Positions 5,287 to 6,781 of a stretch of 6,781 nucleotides of DNA are shown in pieces. Position 1 is the stretch's first letter. Every line of letters begins with the position of its first letter. The translations under genes and the position numbers were made by a program. The notes beneath the pieces were generated by a model. That model searched no databases, was not told the DNA's origin, and saw only the letters and a program-made list of their open reading frames with translations. This stretch comes from Bacillota bacterium. Lineage in GTDB: Bacteria; Bacillota_E; Symbiobacteriia; Symbiobacteriales; Symbiobacteriaceae. Location of the stretch: the NCBI GenBank assembly GCA_003242675.1, contig QGVE01000138.1, positions 1-6,781 of the forward strand, in the 5' to 3' direction.

Positions 5287-6565
5287 ATGACGGATGCCGA
5301 TGTGATCGTGGTAGGAGGCGCCCCGCGGGGATGATGGCGGCCGCGGCCGCCGCCGGGGCCGGCGCCCGGGTGCTGTTGCTGGAAAAAGGCGACCGGCTGG
5401 GCCGCAAGCTGATCATCTCCGGCGGCGGCCGCTGCAACGTGACCAATCGCAAGCCGGTGCCGGATCTGATCCGGCACATCCCCGGCAACGGCCGGTTCCT
5501 GTACAGCGCCCTGTCGCAGTTCGGCAGCGAGGAGATCATTCGCTTCTTTGAGGAACTGGGCGTTCGGCTCAAGGAAGAGGACGACGGCCGGATGTTTCCC
5601 GCGACCGACCGGGCGGTCACGGTGGCCGGTGCCCTGGTGAAGCACCTGCGGGATCTGGGCGTGCAGATCCGGCCCCGGGCGCCGGTGGAGCGCCTTCTGC
5701 TGGACGATCGCCGCTGCACCGGCGTGGTGCTGCAGGGCGGGGAGAGCCTGCGGGCCCCCGCCGTGGTGGTGGCCACCGGGGGCAAGTCGGTCCCCCGCAC
5801 CGGCTCCACCGGCGATGGATACGAGTGGGCCCGGGCGGCCGGCCACACCGTCACGCCCCTTTACCCCACCGCGGTGCCGCTGGTGCTGGGCGATCCCGCC
5901 ATCGCGGACCGGTCGCTTCAGGGCATCTCCCTGCGGGACGTGACCCTGACGCTGCACGAGCCCGGGGCAAGCGGCTCACCACCGAGCGGGGGGACATCGT
6001 CTTCACCCACTTCGGCGTTTCGGGTCCCTGTGCGCTGCGGGTGAGCCACTACGTCTCGGTGGCCCGCAGGAAGCTGGGGGACGATCCGCTGCGGCTGGAC
6101 ATCGACCTGTTCCCGGACCGGAGCCAGGAGGACCTGATGCGGGAGATCGGCAGCCAGGCGGCGGCGGAGCCCAGGAAGACCGTGAAGGCGCTGCTCCGGC
6201 GCCTGCTGCCGGACCGAATGGTGCCCCTGGTCTTGGAGAGGTCCGGGATTTCCGGGGAGACCACCGGCGCACACCTGCCGAAGGCCGGGCTGACCGCCCT
6301 GGTGCGGCTTCTGAAGGCGCTGCCGTTTACCGTCACGGGCACCCGGCCCCTGGAGGAGGCCTTCGTCACCGGAGGCGGCGTGAGCATCCGGGAAATCGAC
6401 CCCCGGACCATGGCGTCCCGGCTGAAGGAGGGGCTCTTCTTCGCCGGCGAGGTGATGGACGTGCACGGCCACACGGGGGGATACAACATCACCATCGCCT
6501 TTTCCACGGGGTACGCCGCCGGCACCGCCGCCGCGCGCCTGGCCCTGGGAAGGTCCGGCGAATAG
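5287..6565 (+). pseudogene. HI0933-family FAD-dependent oxidoreductase, broken by two frameshifts
   Basis: The gene encodes a flavoprotein of the HI0933/YhiN family (also annotated as NAD(P)/FAD-dependent or aminoacetone oxidase-like oxidoreductase), whose physiological reaction is not settled. Three successive frames together give about 426 residues, the normal family length. Frame one holds MTDADVIVVGG, the start of the FAD-binding strand. It must shift near 5317-5321 to continue PAGMMAAAAAAGARVLLLEK-like sequence, GRKLIISGGGRCNVTN, DGRMFPATDRA, VVATGGKSVPRTGSTGDGY and YPTAVPLVL. A second shift at 5964-5967 leads into RGDIVFTHFGVSGPC, VTGGGVSIREID, LFFAGEVMDVHGHTGGYN and FSTGYAAG, ending at the stop at 6565. 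Read literally, translation ends at the TGA at 5332. All family motifs are intact, so the damage is recent or is sequencing error. The start has only a weak, close GGAG. It begins 75 bases after the MtnA-like gene and probably shares its transcript. Confidence 0.85.
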
Positions 6566-6650
6566 GGTGCGGCGGCGTGGCGGTGGGAACCTTTTCCTCG
6601 GGACGGAACCGGGTGCCGGGCGGTGGCGTCCAACAGGCGCACACGGCATC

Positions 6651-6657
6651 AAGGAGG
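6651..6657 (+). promoter_or_regulatory. Ribosome binding site of the right-edge lipoprotein gene
   Basis: AAGGAGG ends eight bases before the GTG at 6666. It favours that start over the ATG three codons later, which would be 17 bases from the site. Confidence 0.7.
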
Positions 6658-6665
6658 CACTTTCC

Positions 6666-6781
6666 GTGAAAGCAATGTTCCGCTGGACCGCAGCTTCCCT
6701 CGGACTTCTGGTCCTGGGTGCGGCTCTGATCGCTGGCTGCAGCGCCCGAACGCAGCCACCCGTCCCCTCCGGTTCCGACGC
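6666..6781 (+). CDS. Lipoprotein of unknown function (N-terminal part)
   Basis: Partial gene that runs off the right edge; 38 codons are visible, beginning with GTG. The translation starts MKAMFRWTAASLGLLVLGAA and continues LIAGCSARTQPPVPSGSDA. Lys2 and Arg6 precede a hydrophobic stretch, and the lipobox L-I-A-G-C places the lipid-modified Cys at position 25. A Pro/Ser-rich segment follows, which is the usual flexible tether of an extracytoplasmic lipoprotein. Nothing beyond the tether is visible, so no family can be named. It lies 100 bases after the broken flavoprotein gene on the same strand. No terminator was found between them, so it may be either a separate unit or a distal member of that transcript. 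Confidence 0.75.
   Translation, partial: MKAMFRWTAASLGLLVLGAALIAGCSARTQPPVPSGSD

Noticed and set aside
4020..5330. Plus-strand open frame running through the MtnA-like gene in another frame and into the flavoprotein frame, suggesting a fusion protein.
   Set aside because: The part before about 5322 is an out-of-frame shadow of the MtnA-like gene. Only the later part encodes real flavoprotein sequence, so the join is a by-product of the frameshift.
6566..6650. Gap after the flavoprotein gene, searched for a terminator.
   Set aside because: I found no stem followed by a T run; the TTTT at about 6593 is not preceded by a stable inverted repeat.
1..6781. Search for CRISPR arrays, insertion sequences, tRNA or rRNA genes and attachment sites.
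   Set aside because: No spaced direct repeats, transposase-like sequences, cloverleaf patterns or long terminal inverted repeats were seen.

Overview
The window is GC-rich, densely coded bacterial DNA with near-consensus GGAGG ribosome binding sites, several GTG starts and two lipoprotein signal peptides. It also carries the futalosine (non-classical) menaquinone genes. Together these suggest a high-GC member of the Firmicutes, of the Symbiobacterium type, but the assignment is an inference and other high-GC thermophilic lineages cannot be excluded.

Layout. At the left edge (1-188, minus) is the N-terminus of a lipoprotein, probably the substrate-binding protein of an ABC transporter. A non-coding stretch follows (189-466) that holds its upstream region. 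A strong rho-independent terminator (467-500) then closes the main feature: a tight minus-strand operon, transcribed from about 4000 down to 510, in the order mqnE (aminofutalosine synthase), mqnC (dehypoxanthine futalosine cyclase), mqnA (chorismate dehydratase). The gaps inside the operon are 3 and 14 bases, and each downstream ribosome binding site touches the end of the gene before it. MqnA turns chorismate into 3-enolpyruvylbenzoate, MqnE joins this to the adenosyl group of SAM, and MqnC cyclises the later intermediate DHFL. The nucleosidase/deaminase step and MqnD are not in the window.

A 176-base divergent intergenic region (3986-4161) with nested dyad symmetry separates the mqn operon from a plus-strand pair. 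The first gene is an MtnA-like sugar-phosphate isomerase (4162-5211). It keeps the catalytic Cys and Asp but has changes in otherwise conserved substrate-loop positions. The second is an HI0933-family flavoprotein (5287-6565) whose reading frame is broken twice, each time by what looks like one missing G in a G/C run. It is therefore either a fresh pseudogene or a gene with two sequencing errors. The right edge (6666-6781) holds the start of a second lipoprotein of unknown function.

Most of the window is ordinary metabolism. The points worth checking are the double frameshift, the MtnA-like variant and its position beside the mqn operon, the terminal extensions of MqnE and MqnA, and the dyad-rich divergent promoter region.
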